Source: Gemmatimonas sp. (GTDB lineage Bacteria; Gemmatimonadota; Gemmatimonadetes; Gemmatimonadales; Gemmatimonadaceae). From it: a DNA stretch of 64,000 nt. Position 1 is the stretch's first letter; each line of letters starts with the position of its first letter. The stretch covers positions 1 to 64,000 of the forward strand of contig NZ_JAPZSK010000009.1 in assembly GCF_027531815.1 (NCBI RefSeq). Reading direction: 5' to 3'. Below the pieces are notes generated by a model. That model worked only from the letters and a program-made list of their open reading frames with translations. It ran no database searches and was not told the DNA's origin. The position numbers and the translations under genes are program-made. Shown one piece after another: positions 36,009 to 44,915 of the stretch.

Positions 36009-36524
36009 ATGCGCGGTCGCCGCAACTCTCCCCCCATCCTCCCTCGGAAAGCCCCACGTCAGGACCGCTCGCGCGAGCTGGTCGAGTGGATCCTCGAGGC
36101 CGCGACTCGCATTCTCGCAGCCGATGGACTTGCCGGGCTCACCACCAACCGCGTCGCGGCGGTGGCCGGCATCAGCGTGGGGTCGCTGTACCAGTACTTT
36201 CCCAACAAGGACGCGCTCGTGGTTGCGCTCATCGAGCGCACCCAGCGCGGCGTGGCCGAGGCGGTCGAGGCGGTCGCGGCGCAGGTGCGCGACGCACCGC
36301 TGCCCGCGGCGATCGCGGCGTTCGTGGATCTGGCGCTGCACGCCCAGTACGACCGCAGCACCCTCGCCGTCGCACTGGACCACGAGGAGCAGCGCCTCGC
36401 GCTGCGCACCGAGCTCGTGGCGGTGCATGGGCGCATTCGCCGGGCGGTGGCGGACACCATCCGGCCGCGCGTGCTCCGCGCCGCCCTCGGTTACCTCGAG
36501 GCGTGCCGGGCGGAGGTGCGATAG
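36009..36524 (+). CDS. TetR-family transcriptional regulator
   Basis: DNA-binding regulator of 171 residues. The N-terminal helix-turn-helix is clear: ILEAATRILAADGLAGLTTN followed by RVAAVAGISVGSLYQYFPNK. The ligand-binding domain is short: family members usually reach 190-210 residues, while this one ends at LRAALGYLEACRAEVR. The GGAGG that precedes the next gene lies within its last codons. The stop TAG shares a base with the GTG of the dipeptidase gene, so the two are co-translated. It probably controls the divergent TonB receptor and its own operon through the palindrome at 35971; that regulation is inferred from position. Confidence 0.85.
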   Translation: MRGRRNSPPILPRKAPRQDRSRELVEWILEAATRILAADGLAGLTTNRVAAVAGISVGSLYQYFPNKDALVVALIERTQRGVAEAVEAVAAQVRDAPLPAAIAAFVDLALHAQYDRSTLAVALDHEEQRLALRTELVAVHGRIRRAVADTIRPRVLRAALGYLEACRAEVR

Positions 36525-37606
36525 TGCCTGCGGTGACGTCGCGTCGCGCGTTCGTGCGATCGTCACTGGCGGCGGCAGCGGGGCTCGCGGCAGGGGCGTC
36601 GCCGCTGCCGGCGCTGGGCGAGCTGCTGCAGCCGCCGCCCGACCCGATGACGTTCGACCTGCACCTGCATCCTGGGCAGCTGTTCGCGCGCGGCACGGCA
36701 GGGTATCCGGGCGACGAGGCGGTGCTGCGCACGCTGCGCGAGATGCGCGCGGGCGGCGTGGGCGCCGGCTTCGTGAGTCTCGTCGCCGACGCCCCGCTGC
36801 TGACGATCGGTCGCGAGGGCGTGTCCGTCACCGGCGCCTTCGCCCCAGGCGAGGCCGACGCCGAGTTCCGGCGTCAACTCGCGGCGGCGCGTGACGTGCT
36901 GCCCCGCGCCGAGGCGCGCATCGTCTCGTCCATGGCCGAGTGGCACACGGCGCGGCGTCAGGGCCAGACGGCCGCGTGGCTCGCCTGCGAGGGGAGCGAA
37001 TTCCTCGACGGCGACCCCGGTCGCGTGGACGTGCTGTGGGAGGCGGGGATCCGCTCGATCCAGCTCGTGCACTACGCCCCGAATGCCGCCGGCGACCTGC
37101 AGACGCACGCGCCGCAGCACGGCGGCCTGTCGGCCTTCGGCGCGGCGGTGGTGCGCCGCATGACGGCACGCCGCATGCTGGTGGACGTCGCGCACGCCAC
37201 GTTCGAGACGGTGCGCGACGTCGCGCGCCTCGAGCCGGGACCGCTGCTCCTGAGCCACTCGCTGCTCCGACGCGACGAGGTGCGCCCGCTGGCCGCGCGG
37301 ACGATCAGCCCCGCGCACGCGCGGCTGGTGGCAGCAACGGGCGGGGTCGTGGGCGCCTGGCCCAGCGCCACGAACGCGAGCTTCGCGGAGTTCGTCGAGA
37401 ACACCAAGCGGCTTGCCGACGTGGTCGGCGTGGCGCACGTCGGGCTTGGCACGGACATGGACGCCAACCTGCGCCCGGTGCTGTCGCGCTACGCGCAGGT
37501 CCGCGACTGGACGGCCGGCCTGACGGCATCCGGCTTCTCGGCCGCCGAGGTCGCGCAGATGGCCGGCGGAAACATGGCGCGCGTGCTGGCGCAGGTGGTG
37601 GGCTAG
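36524..37606 (+). CDS. Exported M19 (renal-type) membrane dipeptidase
   Basis: Zinc dipeptidase of 360 residues. A Tat-like signal (TSRRAFVRSSLAAAAGLAAG) precedes the catalytic domain. The first metal site DLHLHPG is at residues 45-51. The bridging Glu lies in LACEGSEFL, VDVAHATFETV and LLLSHSLLR supply the His ligands, and VGLGTDMDAN near 308 corresponds to the family HxGxGSDFDG motif. The GTG start at 36524 overlaps the last base of the TetR stop and has GGAGG seven bases upstream. It would split dipeptides or D-amino acid dipeptides in the periplasm, consistent with a neighbouring TonB receptor. Confidence 0.85.
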   Translation: MPAVTSRRAFVRSSLAAAAGLAAGASPLPALGELLQPPPDPMTFDLHLHPGQLFARGTAGYPGDEAVLRTLREMRAGGVGAGFVSLVADAPLLTIGREGVSVTGAFAPGEADAEFRRQLAAARDVLPRAEARIVSSMAEWHTARRQGQTAAWLACEGSEFLDGDPGRVDVLWEAGIRSIQLVHYAPNAAGDLQTHAPQHGGLSAFGAAVVRRMTARRMLVDVAHATFETVRDVARLEPGPLLLSHSLLRRDEVRPLAARTISPAHARLVAATGGVVGAWPSATNASFAEFVENTKRLADVVGVAHVGLGTDMDANLRPVLSRYAQVRDWTAGLTASGFSAAEVAQMAGGNMARVLAQVVG

Positions 37607-37626
37607 GGCCGGTGCGCCGCGGCCGG

Positions 37627-38472
37627 TCAGCGCCGCGCGGCGGCGGGCAGCCAGTTCCGCAACGCCTCGATCTGCCGTGCAAACTCGTCGCGGAGGCAGG
37701 CGGCAACGTCGGCGGCGGCACCGCACCGCTCGTCGCGGCGCCGACGCCACGCGTCGTGGAACGCGACGAGCTCGCGACGCGCGTCCTGCGTGGAATGTGC
37801 ACGCCGGACCTCCTCCGCCTGCCGCCAGGTCCGCAGGTCGAGCTCGCTGAGCACCGGGTCGGCGCACGTCGCCCGTGCGACCGGTGCCGTCTCCGCAGCA
37901 CAGTCGAACGACGGACCACCTGGCGGGGGGCGGAACCGGCGCTCGGGCGGGAAGGCCGACGCGGGAAGCCGCGTGCGGGTCCCGCGCGGACCGGTGAAGC
38001 GCACCACCGACGGCTCGGCCCCGAGTTCGGCGAGCCACACCGCAAGTGCCGCGCGCGCAGGCCCGGGCACGACGCCGGGCACGAAGGTGCGTGAGCCGAG
38101 TCGCAGGGTCCGCCCGTCGAGGATCGCCCCGATGCCCCGCCCGTTCGCCGCGTCGAGCCAGAGGAACCCCTTCACGTGGCACGCGCGGGGCATGCAGGCC
38201 GACATCGACACATGGCGCCCGTCGGTGACGAGCAGCGGATCCGGCGGGCCGCCGAGGGCGGCGAGCAACTCGGGCCCGAGCGCGCTCGGCACTACGCGCG
38301 AGACCGCATCCCTCAGGCGACGGTCGTGCACCACCGCGTTCGTGGAGGCGCCGTCGAAGGCGAGCAGCCAGCGGTCCCGTCCCGCGGGGGCCGACTGCGC
38401 GCCGGCCACCGAGGCGCCCGGAGCCCACGTCCACGCCAGCACGAGCAGGGCGACGGTCGCGACGTGATGCAT
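37627..38472 (-). CDS. Secreted protein with LprI-like (DUF1311) C-terminal segment
   Basis: Protein of 281 residues with a signal peptide (MHHVATVALLVLAWTWAPGA). The middle 150 residues are not recognised but contain MSACMPRACHVKGFLWLDAA, seen in small periplasmic proteins that bind protein partners. The last 80 residues (SFDCAAETAPVARATCADPV then LSELDLRTWRQAEEV, with C pairs and a DERCG turn) resemble the LprI/DUF1311 fold of lysozyme-inhibitor-like proteins. Function is not proven. It converges with the dipeptidase gene across a 20-bp gap that contains a direct repeat. Confidence 0.65.
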   Translation of the reverse strand: MHHVATVALLVLAWTWAPGASVAGAQSAPAGRDRWLLAFDGASTNAVVHDRRLRDAVSRVVPSALGPELLAALGGPPDPLLVTDGRHVSMSACMPRACHVKGFLWLDAANGRGIGAILDGRTLRLGSRTFVPGVVPGPARAALAVWLAELGAEPSVVRFTGPRGTRTRLPASAFPPERRFRPPPGGPSFDCAAETAPVARATCADPVLSELDLRTWRQAEEVRRAHSTQDARRELVAFHDAWRRRRDERCGAAADVAACLRDEFARQIEALRNWLPAAARR

Positions 38473-38751
38473 GCGGAAGGGACGATTCGGGAAGGCGATA
38501 CGGCGAGGGCGCGTCAGAAACGACCCAGCGGTCAGTCCAGCGGACACGGACAACCTACCGCGCCCGCTCGGCGCCAGGCAGGGTCGCTTCCCACGCTGGC
38601 GATGCCTGTGGCACAGCGGAGCGAACAGCCAGACGCACGGCGTTGGCTGGACAACGGGGGCCGCAACGAAGTCCTGCACCAGACCCTCGCCCACCGCCGC
38701 GTCCGCGCCGCCCGTCTCCCGAATAGCGGGCCGGACGGCATATTCCCCGGT

Positions 38752-40293
38752 ATGACGACGCGCTCCGCCGCCCCGATCACGGGCGCCTTCCGCGGTAGCG
38801 ATTGCCCGATCGCGCGAGCGGAAGCGCCGGCGCATGTGGACGTCCTCATCGTGGGGGCCGGCCTGTCGGGCATCAGCGCCGCGTGGCATCTGCAGCGCGC
38901 GATGCCCGACCAGTCGTATGCCATCGTGGAGGCGCGGGCGGCCATGGGCGGCACCTGGGACCTGTTCCGGTATCCCGGCATCCGCTCCGACTCCGACATG
39001 TACACGCTGGGCTATCGCTTCCGGCCGTGGCGCGAGGCCAAGGCGATTGCCGACGGCCCCAGCATCAAGCGCTACATCGAGGAGACGGCCCGCGACGCGG
39101 GGATCGACCGGCGCATCCGCTTCCAGCACCGGCTGGTACGCGCCGAGTGGTCGTCGACGTCGGCGCGCTGGACGGTGACGCTGGCTGTGGGGCCTGACGC
39201 GCACGAAGAGGTGATGACGTGCGACTTCGTCTTCAACTGCAGCGGCTACTACGACTACCGTGCCGGCTACACGCCCACCTGGGAGGGCATGGAGCGGTAT
39301 CGTGGGCGCGTCGTGCATCCGCAGCAGTGGCCGGCGGATCTCAACTACGCAGGGAAGCGGGTGCTGGTGATTGGCAGTGGCGCGACGGCGGTGACGCTGG
39401 TGCCGGCCATGGCCAGCGGCCCTGGCGCCGCTGCCACGGTGACCATGCTGCAGCGTTCGCCCACGTACATCGCCTCGCTCCCCACCGAGGATTGGCTGGC
39501 GAATGTGGTGCGTCGCGTGCTGCCGGCGCGGGTGGCGCACCCGCTCATCCGCTGGAAGAACATCAGCCGCAGCATGTTCTACTTCTGGCTGGCGCGCACC
39601 TACCCGGGGGTGTTCAAGCGTGGGCTGCGCACCGAGGCGGTGCGGGAGCTGGGGCCATCGTATCCGGTGGACGAACACTTCTCGCCCCACTACAACCCGT
39701 GGGACGAGCGGCTGTGCATCGTGCCCGACGGGAACCTGTTCCACGTGCTGCGCGATGGCCGGGCCAAGATCGTGACCGACACCATCGCGCGCTTCACCGA
39801 AACCGGGGTGGAGCTGGCCTCGGGGGCGCGGATCGAGGCCGACGTGATCGTCACCGCCACCGGGCTGCAGATGTCCATCCTCACGGGCGTCGAACTCGTG
39901 GTGGATGGCGAGCCGGTGGAGCTGAGCCGGCAGTTCGTGTACAAGGGGCTCATGCTCAGCAGCCTCCCCAATTTTGCGATGGCGGTGGGCTACACGAACG
40001 CCTCCTGGACGCTCAAGAGCGATCTCATTGCCCAGTATGTATGCCGGCTGCTGCGCTACATGCGCGCGCAGGGCTATGCGCAGGTGACGCCGCGGGCCGA
40101 GCCGGGAATGCCGGCCCGGTCGGTGTTCGACTTCACCTCGGGCTATGTGCGCCGGGCCGAGACGATGCTCCCCAAGCAGGGGCCAGCGCGCCCGTGGCGC
40201 ATTTACCAGAACTACGTGAAGGACCTGCTGGGGCTCCGGTACGGTTCACTGGCCGATCCGGCGCTCGAATTCCGCCCGAGGGAGATGGCATGA
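38752..40293 (+). CDS. Flavin-containing/Baeyer-Villiger type monooxygenase
   Basis: FAD- and NAD(P)H-dependent monooxygenase of 513 residues. VDVLIVGAGLSGISAAWHLQ near residue 28 binds FAD. GGTWDLFRYPGIRSDSDMYT is the typical next block, and YRGRVVHPQQWP near 183-194 fits the Baeyer-Villiger fingerprint FxGxxxHxxxWP with Tyr for Phe. VLVIGSGATAVTL near 204 is the NADPH Rossmann motif. Such enzymes insert one oxygen into a ketone to make an ester, or oxidise heteroatoms. The stop overlaps the next start (ATGA), coupling it to an alpha/beta hydrolase able to cleave the ester product. Confidence 0.88.
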   Translation: MTTRSAAPITGAFRGSDCPIARAEAPAHVDVLIVGAGLSGISAAWHLQRAMPDQSYAIVEARAAMGGTWDLFRYPGIRSDSDMYTLGYRFRPWREAKAIADGPSIKRYIEETARDAGIDRRIRFQHRLVRAEWSSTSARWTVTLAVGPDAHEEVMTCDFVFNCSGYYDYRAGYTPTWEGMERYRGRVVHPQQWPADLNYAGKRVLVIGSGATAVTLVPAMASGPGAAATVTMLQRSPTYIASLPTEDWLANVVRRVLPARVAHPLIRWKNISRSMFYFWLARTYPGVFKRGLRTEAVRELGPSYPVDEHFSPHYNPWDERLCIVPDGNLFHVLRDGRAKIVTDTIARFTETGVELASGARIEADVIVTATGLQMSILTGVELVVDGEPVELSRQFVYKGLMLSSLPNFAMAVGYTNASWTLKSDLIAQYVCRLLRYMRAQGYAQVTPRAEPGMPARSVFDFTSGYVRRAETMLPKQGPARPWRIYQNYVKDLLGLRYGSLADPALEFRPREMA

Positions 40294-41252
40294 ACCCGCT
40301 GTGGCTGGGTGTCTTGATGGCCCTGCTGGCGGTGTACGCCGGGCTCGTGTGGTTTGCGTTCAGCACGGCCCGCACGGTGGAGCGGCTGGTACCGCCCCTC
40401 GGCCAATTCGTGGAGGTGCAGGGGGTGCGCCTGCACTACGTCGAGCACGGCAACGGGCCGGTGACGGTGCTGTGCATTCACGGGCTGGCCGGCAACGCAC
40501 GGCATTTCGCGGCGCGGGTGCTGGAGCCGTTGAGTCGCCACTTCCGTGTGGTGGCCCTCGACCGGCCGGGCGCCGGCTATTCGGCGCCGCTCGGTGCCCC
40601 CCCCACCCCGCAGGCGCAGGCGGCCCTGGTGGCGGCCTTCATCGACGCGCTGGGTCTCGGGCAGCCGGTCGTGGTGGGGCACTCCCTCGGGGGCGCCGTG
40701 GCGCTCGCGCTCGCCAGCGGTCACCCCGAGCGGGTAGGTGCGCTGGCGCTGCTCGCGCCCCTCACGCAGCACCCCAAGTCGGTGCCGCCGGTGTTCGCGG
40801 CGCTGGCCATCCGCAGTCCGCTCGTGCGCACGGTGATCGGGTGGACGCTGGCCGTGCCACTGTCCATCGCCCGGCGCGATGCGGTGCTCAGTGTGGTGTT
40901 CGGCCCCGAGCCGGTCCCCGACGATTTCGGTCTCGCCGCCGGCGGCCTGCTCGGGATGCGCCCGTCGGCCTTCACCTCGGCGTCCACCGACCTCGCCGCG
41001 GCCGACGTGGGGATGAGCACGCTGGTCGAGCGCCACGCCACCGTGCAGGCGCCAGTGGGCATCCTGTACGGCACGCACGACCGGATCCTGCAGCCCGCGA
41101 TGCATGGCCATGGCCTGCTCACGCAGATCCCGCACGCCACGCTCGAGCTGGTGGAGCGCGCTGGCCACATGCTGCCGCTCACGGTGCCGGAGCGGGTGGT
41201 CGCCTTCGTGCACGAGGTGGCGGGGCGCCGCACCGCTGCCGCGTCGGTGTAG
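40290..41252 (+). CDS. Alpha/beta-hydrolase, probable esterase
   Basis: Hydrolase of 320 residues with an N-terminal membrane anchor (LWLGVLMALLAVYAGLVW). The oxyanion motif LCIHGLAGNARHF is near residue 66 and the nucleophile elbow GHSLGG places Ser at 132. The acid is in GTHDRI and the His in ERAGHMLPL near the end, so the catalytic triad is complete. It starts four bases inside the upstream monooxygenase (ATGA) with a GGGAG site nearby. The pair suggests ketone-to-ester-to-acid-plus-alcohol conversion at the membrane; the substrate is unknown. Confidence 0.87.
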   Translation: MNPLWLGVLMALLAVYAGLVWFAFSTARTVERLVPPLGQFVEVQGVRLHYVEHGNGPVTVLCIHGLAGNARHFAARVLEPLSRHFRVVALDRPGAGYSAPLGAPPTPQAQAALVAAFIDALGLGQPVVVGHSLGGAVALALASGHPERVGALALLAPLTQHPKSVPPVFAALAIRSPLVRTVIGWTLAVPLSIARRDAVLSVVFGPEPVPDDFGLAAGGLLGMRPSAFTSASTDLAAADVGMSTLVERHATVQAPVGILYGTHDRILQPAMHGHGLLTQIPHATLELVERAGHMLPLTVPERVVAFVHEVAGRRTAAASV

Positions 41253-41481
41253 GTCACCGCGAGGTCCCGCGCGGCCGCCCCACCAGCGCGGCCGACGGGT
41301 CTCCGCCGGCCTTGGCCACCCCACGGTGACCGCCGCGCGCACGAGGCGCACGGTGCCCGAGCGAGACGGCGGGCACGCCCCGCCCGTCACGCGACGATGG
41401 CAAGGGTGACGAACGCACCGTATGCTCTTCGGACCGTCGACTCCCCCCGACCGCCGTTCCCATCCCCCACCTCGGATCGCC

Positions 41482-43437
41482 ATGACCCGGACTCGTGCAC
41501 TCGCCCTCGGCGCCCTCACGCTCGTCTGTGCATCGACGCTCGCGGCCCAGGGGGCCACGCCGCCGACGATCGATCAACTCCAGTCGGTGGTGTCCCCGAT
41601 CGGTGCCGGCGAACCTGCGGTCTGGTCCGTCGATGGCACTCGCCTCATCTACGTCGGCGGCGATGGCCTCCTCGCGTCGGTGGGGGTGAACGGTGGCGCG
41701 CCCATGCGGTACGCGCCGGCGCTGCAGGACGAGCGTCAGATGGAGCGGATGCTGCATGCGCCGTCGCTGGGCGGGGCCTCGCAACTGCGGCGATCGCCTG
41801 ACGGACGGATGGTGACGTATGTGAAGGGGGTGGCCGGAGGGAACGACATCTTCGGCTTCGACATCGCCGCCGGCACCGAACGGCGCATCACGCGCCTCTC
41901 CGGCCATGTGCGATCGTACGCCTTCTCGCCCACGGGCGACCGCATCGCCCTCGCGAATGACCGCAATGGCAGCGAAGACGTGTACGTGGTGGATGTCGCG
42001 ACCGGCGTGGCCACGCGCCTGACGTCGTCGCCGCTCTACGAGGGTTTCCCCTCGTTCACGCCGGATGGCAACCGCGTGATCTACACGCGCCTCGATTCGC
42101 GCTGGGTCGATCACGAGGTCTTCTCCATCCCTGCCGAGGGCGGGGTGGCGCGCCTCGTGCTCACCGACCGGGACTATTTCGACTATCGCCAGGGGGCAGC
42201 GTTCGGCGTGGCGCGCGTCTCACCCGACGGGAAGACGATGCTGTTCCGTTCACAGCGGAGCGGGTGGGCCAACTATTGGCTGGCGCCACTGGCCGGAGGG
42301 CCGCCGCGCCCGCTGGCGGCAGAGCAGGCCGACCAGAGCGAGGCGCGCTGGTCGCCCGACGGAAGCCAGGTGCTCTTTCTCTCGATCACGAACGGGACGC
42401 AGTCACTGAAGGTGGCACCGGCCGCCGGGGGGGCGGCCCGTACCGTGGTGGCTCCGCCAGTGGGGATGGTGTCACGGGCCGAGTGGTCGCCGAACGGTCA
42501 GATGATCTCCTACGCCTTCGGCACCCCGACGCGGGCGCCCGATCTGTTCGTCGTGCCCGCCAGCGGTGGGGTGCCGCGCCGGCTCACTGACGCCGACCCC
42601 GGAGGCACCATCGCCTCGCAGCTCATCGAGCCGGAGAAAGTCGCCTGGACCAACGAGGGATTCACGATCAACGCCTACCTCTACAAGCCGAGGGGGCTGC
42701 GCGCCGGTGACAAGGCGCCGGTGATCATGTTGCTGCATGGCGGCCCCACCTCGCAGTTCTCGGACAACTACCAGTTGCAGCCGCAGTTCTTCGCCAGCCG
42801 CGGCTATGTCGTGATCGCGCCCAACGTGCGTGGCAGCTCGGGCTACGGCAAGCGGTTCGAGGACGCCAACAACCGCGACTGGGGCCATGGTGACCTGCGC
42901 GACGTGCTCGCGGGCGTGACGTGGGCCAAGCAGCAGGCGTACGTGAATCCGGAGAAGATCGGGATCACGGGGATCAGCTACGGCGGGATGCTCACGATGT
43001 ACGCCACCTCGTTCGCTCCCGGCGTGTTTCAGGCCGCGATCTCGGGCTCGGGCTACGGCGACGTGACCGACTTCCACACGGTGGTGCCGGTACTGCAGCA
43101 CAGCCAGTTGCTCCACTACGAGCTTGGGCGCTGGCCCTCCACGCGGGCCGTGGATTCGATCTATCGGCGCAGCTCGGCGATCCACAGGGCGAAGGACGCC
43201 ACCGCCCCCACGATGCTCATTCATGGCTACGGCCTCGACGTGCTCGACACCGAGTACGCGGCGTGGAAGTACGCGCGTGAGCTGGCCAAGCACTCGAAGG
43301 TGGTGGAGTACCGGAAGTACCCCAACGAGACCTACTACGTGTACGGCCGCGAGAACACGAAGGCCATGCTGGAGGAGATGCTCGACTTCTTCGATCGCTA
43401 CCTGAAGGACGGCTCGGTGGACCGCAGCGCGCGGTAG
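41482..43437 (+). CDS. Secreted S9-family serine peptidase (prolyl oligopeptidase type)
   Basis: Exported peptidase of 651 residues. The signal ends CASTLAAQ. Residues 40-390 form a WD40/TolB-like propeller (repeated WSPDG, RVSPDGKTM and VTYVKGV blades). The C-terminal hydrolase has HGGPTSQFSDNYQLQPQFFA and the nucleophile GISYGGM with Ser near residue 498. The acidic residue is probably the Asp in HGYGLDVLD. The region where the catalytic His normally sits (GEGHGF in relatives) reads YPNETYYVYGRENTKAML instead, with no His. It may be catalytically altered or belong to a divergent subgroup; see findings. Confidence 0.85.
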   Translation: MTRTRALALGALTLVCASTLAAQGATPPTIDQLQSVVSPIGAGEPAVWSVDGTRLIYVGGDGLLASVGVNGGAPMRYAPALQDERQMERMLHAPSLGGASQLRRSPDGRMVTYVKGVAGGNDIFGFDIAAGTERRITRLSGHVRSYAFSPTGDRIALANDRNGSEDVYVVDVATGVATRLTSSPLYEGFPSFTPDGNRVIYTRLDSRWVDHEVFSIPAEGGVARLVLTDRDYFDYRQGAAFGVARVSPDGKTMLFRSQRSGWANYWLAPLAGGPPRPLAAEQADQSEARWSPDGSQVLFLSITNGTQSLKVAPAAGGAARTVVAPPVGMVSRAEWSPNGQMISYAFGTPTRAPDLFVVPASGGVPRRLTDADPGGTIASQLIEPEKVAWTNEGFTINAYLYKPRGLRAGDKAPVIMLLHGGPTSQFSDNYQLQPQFFASRGYVVIAPNVRGSSGYGKRFEDANNRDWGHGDLRDVLAGVTWAKQQAYVNPEKIGITGISYGGMLTMYATSFAPGVFQAAISGSGYGDVTDFHTVVPVLQHSQLLHYELGRWPSTRAVDSIYRRSSAIHRAKDATAPTMLIHGYGLDVLDTEYAAWKYARELAKHSKVVEYRKYPNETYYVYGRENTKAMLEEMLDFFDRYLKDGSVDRSAR

Positions 43438-43563
43438 CGACCCGTACCGGAGCCTCCGGGCGATCCCTCCGTTGCGAACGATCGATCGCGGGCCGGCCGC
43501 CGGTCGTGCGCGCTCACCAGCCCCGTCGGCAGTGGCGCGCCGACACATGGCACGACCGGCTAG

Positions 43564-43579
43564 CCCGGATTTCTCACCA
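43564..43579 (+). repeat. Left inverted repeat of the IS1380 remnant
   Basis: CCCGGATTTCTCACCA, matching 14 of 16 bases of the right end on the opposite strand. Confidence 0.8.
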
Positions 43580-43680
43580 CGCTATTGCACGACGGCCGCT
43601 CCGCGTGGCATAAGGTGTTTGTCGAGCACAACCTATGCGCGCACCAGAAGACGGCCATTGTGTCTGCAGGGTGTATTCCC

Positions 43681-44560
43681 GAATCGTTGCCGGCTCAAGC
43701 CGCCGCGCGGCGCGAGGTGGTGGCCCGCTTCGATGGGGGGACGCTGACGTCGGATGGCGGCGCCCTGTTGCTGCGCGAGGTGGAGCGAGTCACGGGCATC
43801 GTCCGAGCCGACCCGCTCCTCGCGGTGGTGGCGGGCCGCGCGGATCCCGTCGGGCAGCAGCGCCGCCGCGCGTGCGACTCCGGGGCGCGGGCATCGACGC
43901 GAGCGCGGGCGCGACCGACGAGCTTGCGCGCATCATCCCCCAGCTCCGCGCGGCGTGGTCCGAGGTCCGCCTGACGGTGCGCGCCGACTCGGGCTCCTGT
44001 CGCGACGAGCTCCTCACCTGGTGCGAAGCGCAGGGCGTGGACTATGTGATCGGGCTTCCACGCAACAGCCGCGTGGTCGCGGCGGTCGACGACGCACCGC
44101 GCGAGGGCGCGGGGGCGGGGGCGGGGGCGCCCGCGCGCGCCTTTCGCGACCTGACGTATCGCACACACCGCGGTTGGTGCCGCGCGCGCCGCGTCGTCGC
44201 CAAGGCCGAAGCGCTGCCCGGCCTCGACGGCCCCAAGGTGAATCCGCGCGTCGTGGTCACCACGCTCCCGGCCGACGTGCTCGACGCGCAGCCGCTCTAT
44301 GAGATGCGGTATTGCGCGCGCGGCGACGTGGAGAATCGGATCAAGGAACAGCAGCTGATCCTCTTCGCCGACCGCACGAGCGCGGCGACGCTGCGGGCGA
44401 ATCAGCGGCAGCTCACCTTTTCGTCCATCGCCTACACCCTGCTCGCGGCCCTGCGCCGCCGTGGCCCGCGAGCCCCCCGCCGCGGCCCGGTCCGCCGCGA
44501 CCCCGACAACAATCAGGCCCGCAATGCCGCCGACCGCGACGCCCCACCCACCAACACGTC
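43681..44560 (+). pseudogene. IS1380-family transposase, internally deleted and frameshifted
   Basis: The N-terminal part (ARFDGGTLTSDGGALLLREV, 43681-43850) is in one frame. From about 43885 another frame resumes with RADSGSCRDELLTWCEAQGV and YCARGDVENRIKEQQLILFA, ending near SSIAYTLLAALRRRG. The second catalytic Asp (RADSG) and the Glu (DVENRIKEQQ) are present. The segment with the first catalytic Asp, normally between these pieces, is deleted, so it is inactive. A run of GGGGGC repeats at 44110-44128 adds a Gly-Ala stretch (GAGAGAGA) not expected in the family. Its open frame continues past the IS end into the next gene. Confidence 0.8.
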
Positions 44561-44593
44561 GCATCGCCCCCACTGCCGCCGAGAAATCAACGC

Positions 44594-44609
44594 TGGTGAG
44601 AAATGCAGG
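44594..44609 (-). repeat. Right inverted repeat of the IS1380 remnant
   Basis: On the minus strand it reads CCTGCATTTCTCACCA. It is followed by the CTAG target duplicate at 44610-44613. Confidence 0.8.
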
Positions 44610-44610
44610 C

Positions 44611-44616
44611 TAGCTT
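44611..44616 (+). promoter_or_regulatory. Candidate -10 element TAGCTT at the IS1380 right junction
   Basis: TAGCTTTC lies 26 bases before the start at 44643. The first three bases belong to the CTAG target duplication, so the hexamer existed before the insertion and was regenerated by it. Confidence 0.3.
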
Positions 44617-44642
44617 TCCACGGACACCATCCCGGAGGCGGC

Positions 44643-44915
44643 ATGTCCATGGCATTCCTGCGCGACGACGCCGAAGGCGAGAAGCCGCGCCGCAACTACG
44701 GCCTCCCCGACAGGACCGACCCCGACTACGACCGCATTGCCGCCCGCGCGCTCCTCGAGGCGGCGCGCGTGGGGGAAACGGAATTGGCCGAACGCGCCAC
44801 CGGATACTACTGGGGCGAGCCCGGCCTCAAGCCGTATGTCGAGGTCATCGTGCGTGAGGCCGAAGTGGCCGGGGATGACCGGTTGGAGCAGGTGGGGCGG
44901 CGGTTTTTGCGCTGA
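44643..44915 (+). CDS. Small conserved hypothetical protein
   Basis: Soluble protein of 90 residues with a charged, disordered N-terminus (RDDAEGEKPRRNYGLPDRTD) and a helical remainder (YDRIAARALLEAARVGETEL, then GYYWGEPGLKPYVEVIVREA). GGAGG lies four bases before the ATG at 44643; an in-frame ATG two codons later is possible. The function is unknown. An IS1380 remnant ends 33 bp upstream, and the reading frame is open from the transposase through to this gene, so a read-through fusion could be made. It converges with the PH-domain gene. Confidence 0.7.
   Translation: MSMAFLRDDAEGEKPRRNYGLPDRTDPDYDRIAARALLEAARVGETELAERATGYYWGEPGLKPYVEVIVREAEVAGDDRLEQVGRRFLR

Larger units (their letters stand above)
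43564..44609 (+). mobile_element. Decayed IS1380-family element
   Basis: A 1046-bp remnant with imperfect inverted ends (left CCCGGATTTCTCACCA, right on the minus strand CCTGCATTTCTCACCA) and flanking CTAG on both sides (43560-43563 and 44610-44613), consistent with a four-base target duplication. A full IS1380 element is normally about 1.6-1.7 kb, so roughly a third is missing. The transposase inside is broken. Confidence 0.82.

Noticed and set aside
33872-36523. A long plus-strand open frame running into the M19 dipeptidase
   Set aside because: The part before 36524 is antisense to the TonB receptor and overlaps the TetR gene in another frame; only the dipeptidase part has domain similarity and a ribosome-binding site.
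44105-44130. Three GGGGGC runs, a possible G-quadruplex
   Set aside because: The runs lie within a dead transposase reading frame and encode a Gly-Ala stretch; simple repeat expansion explains them without a regulatory role.
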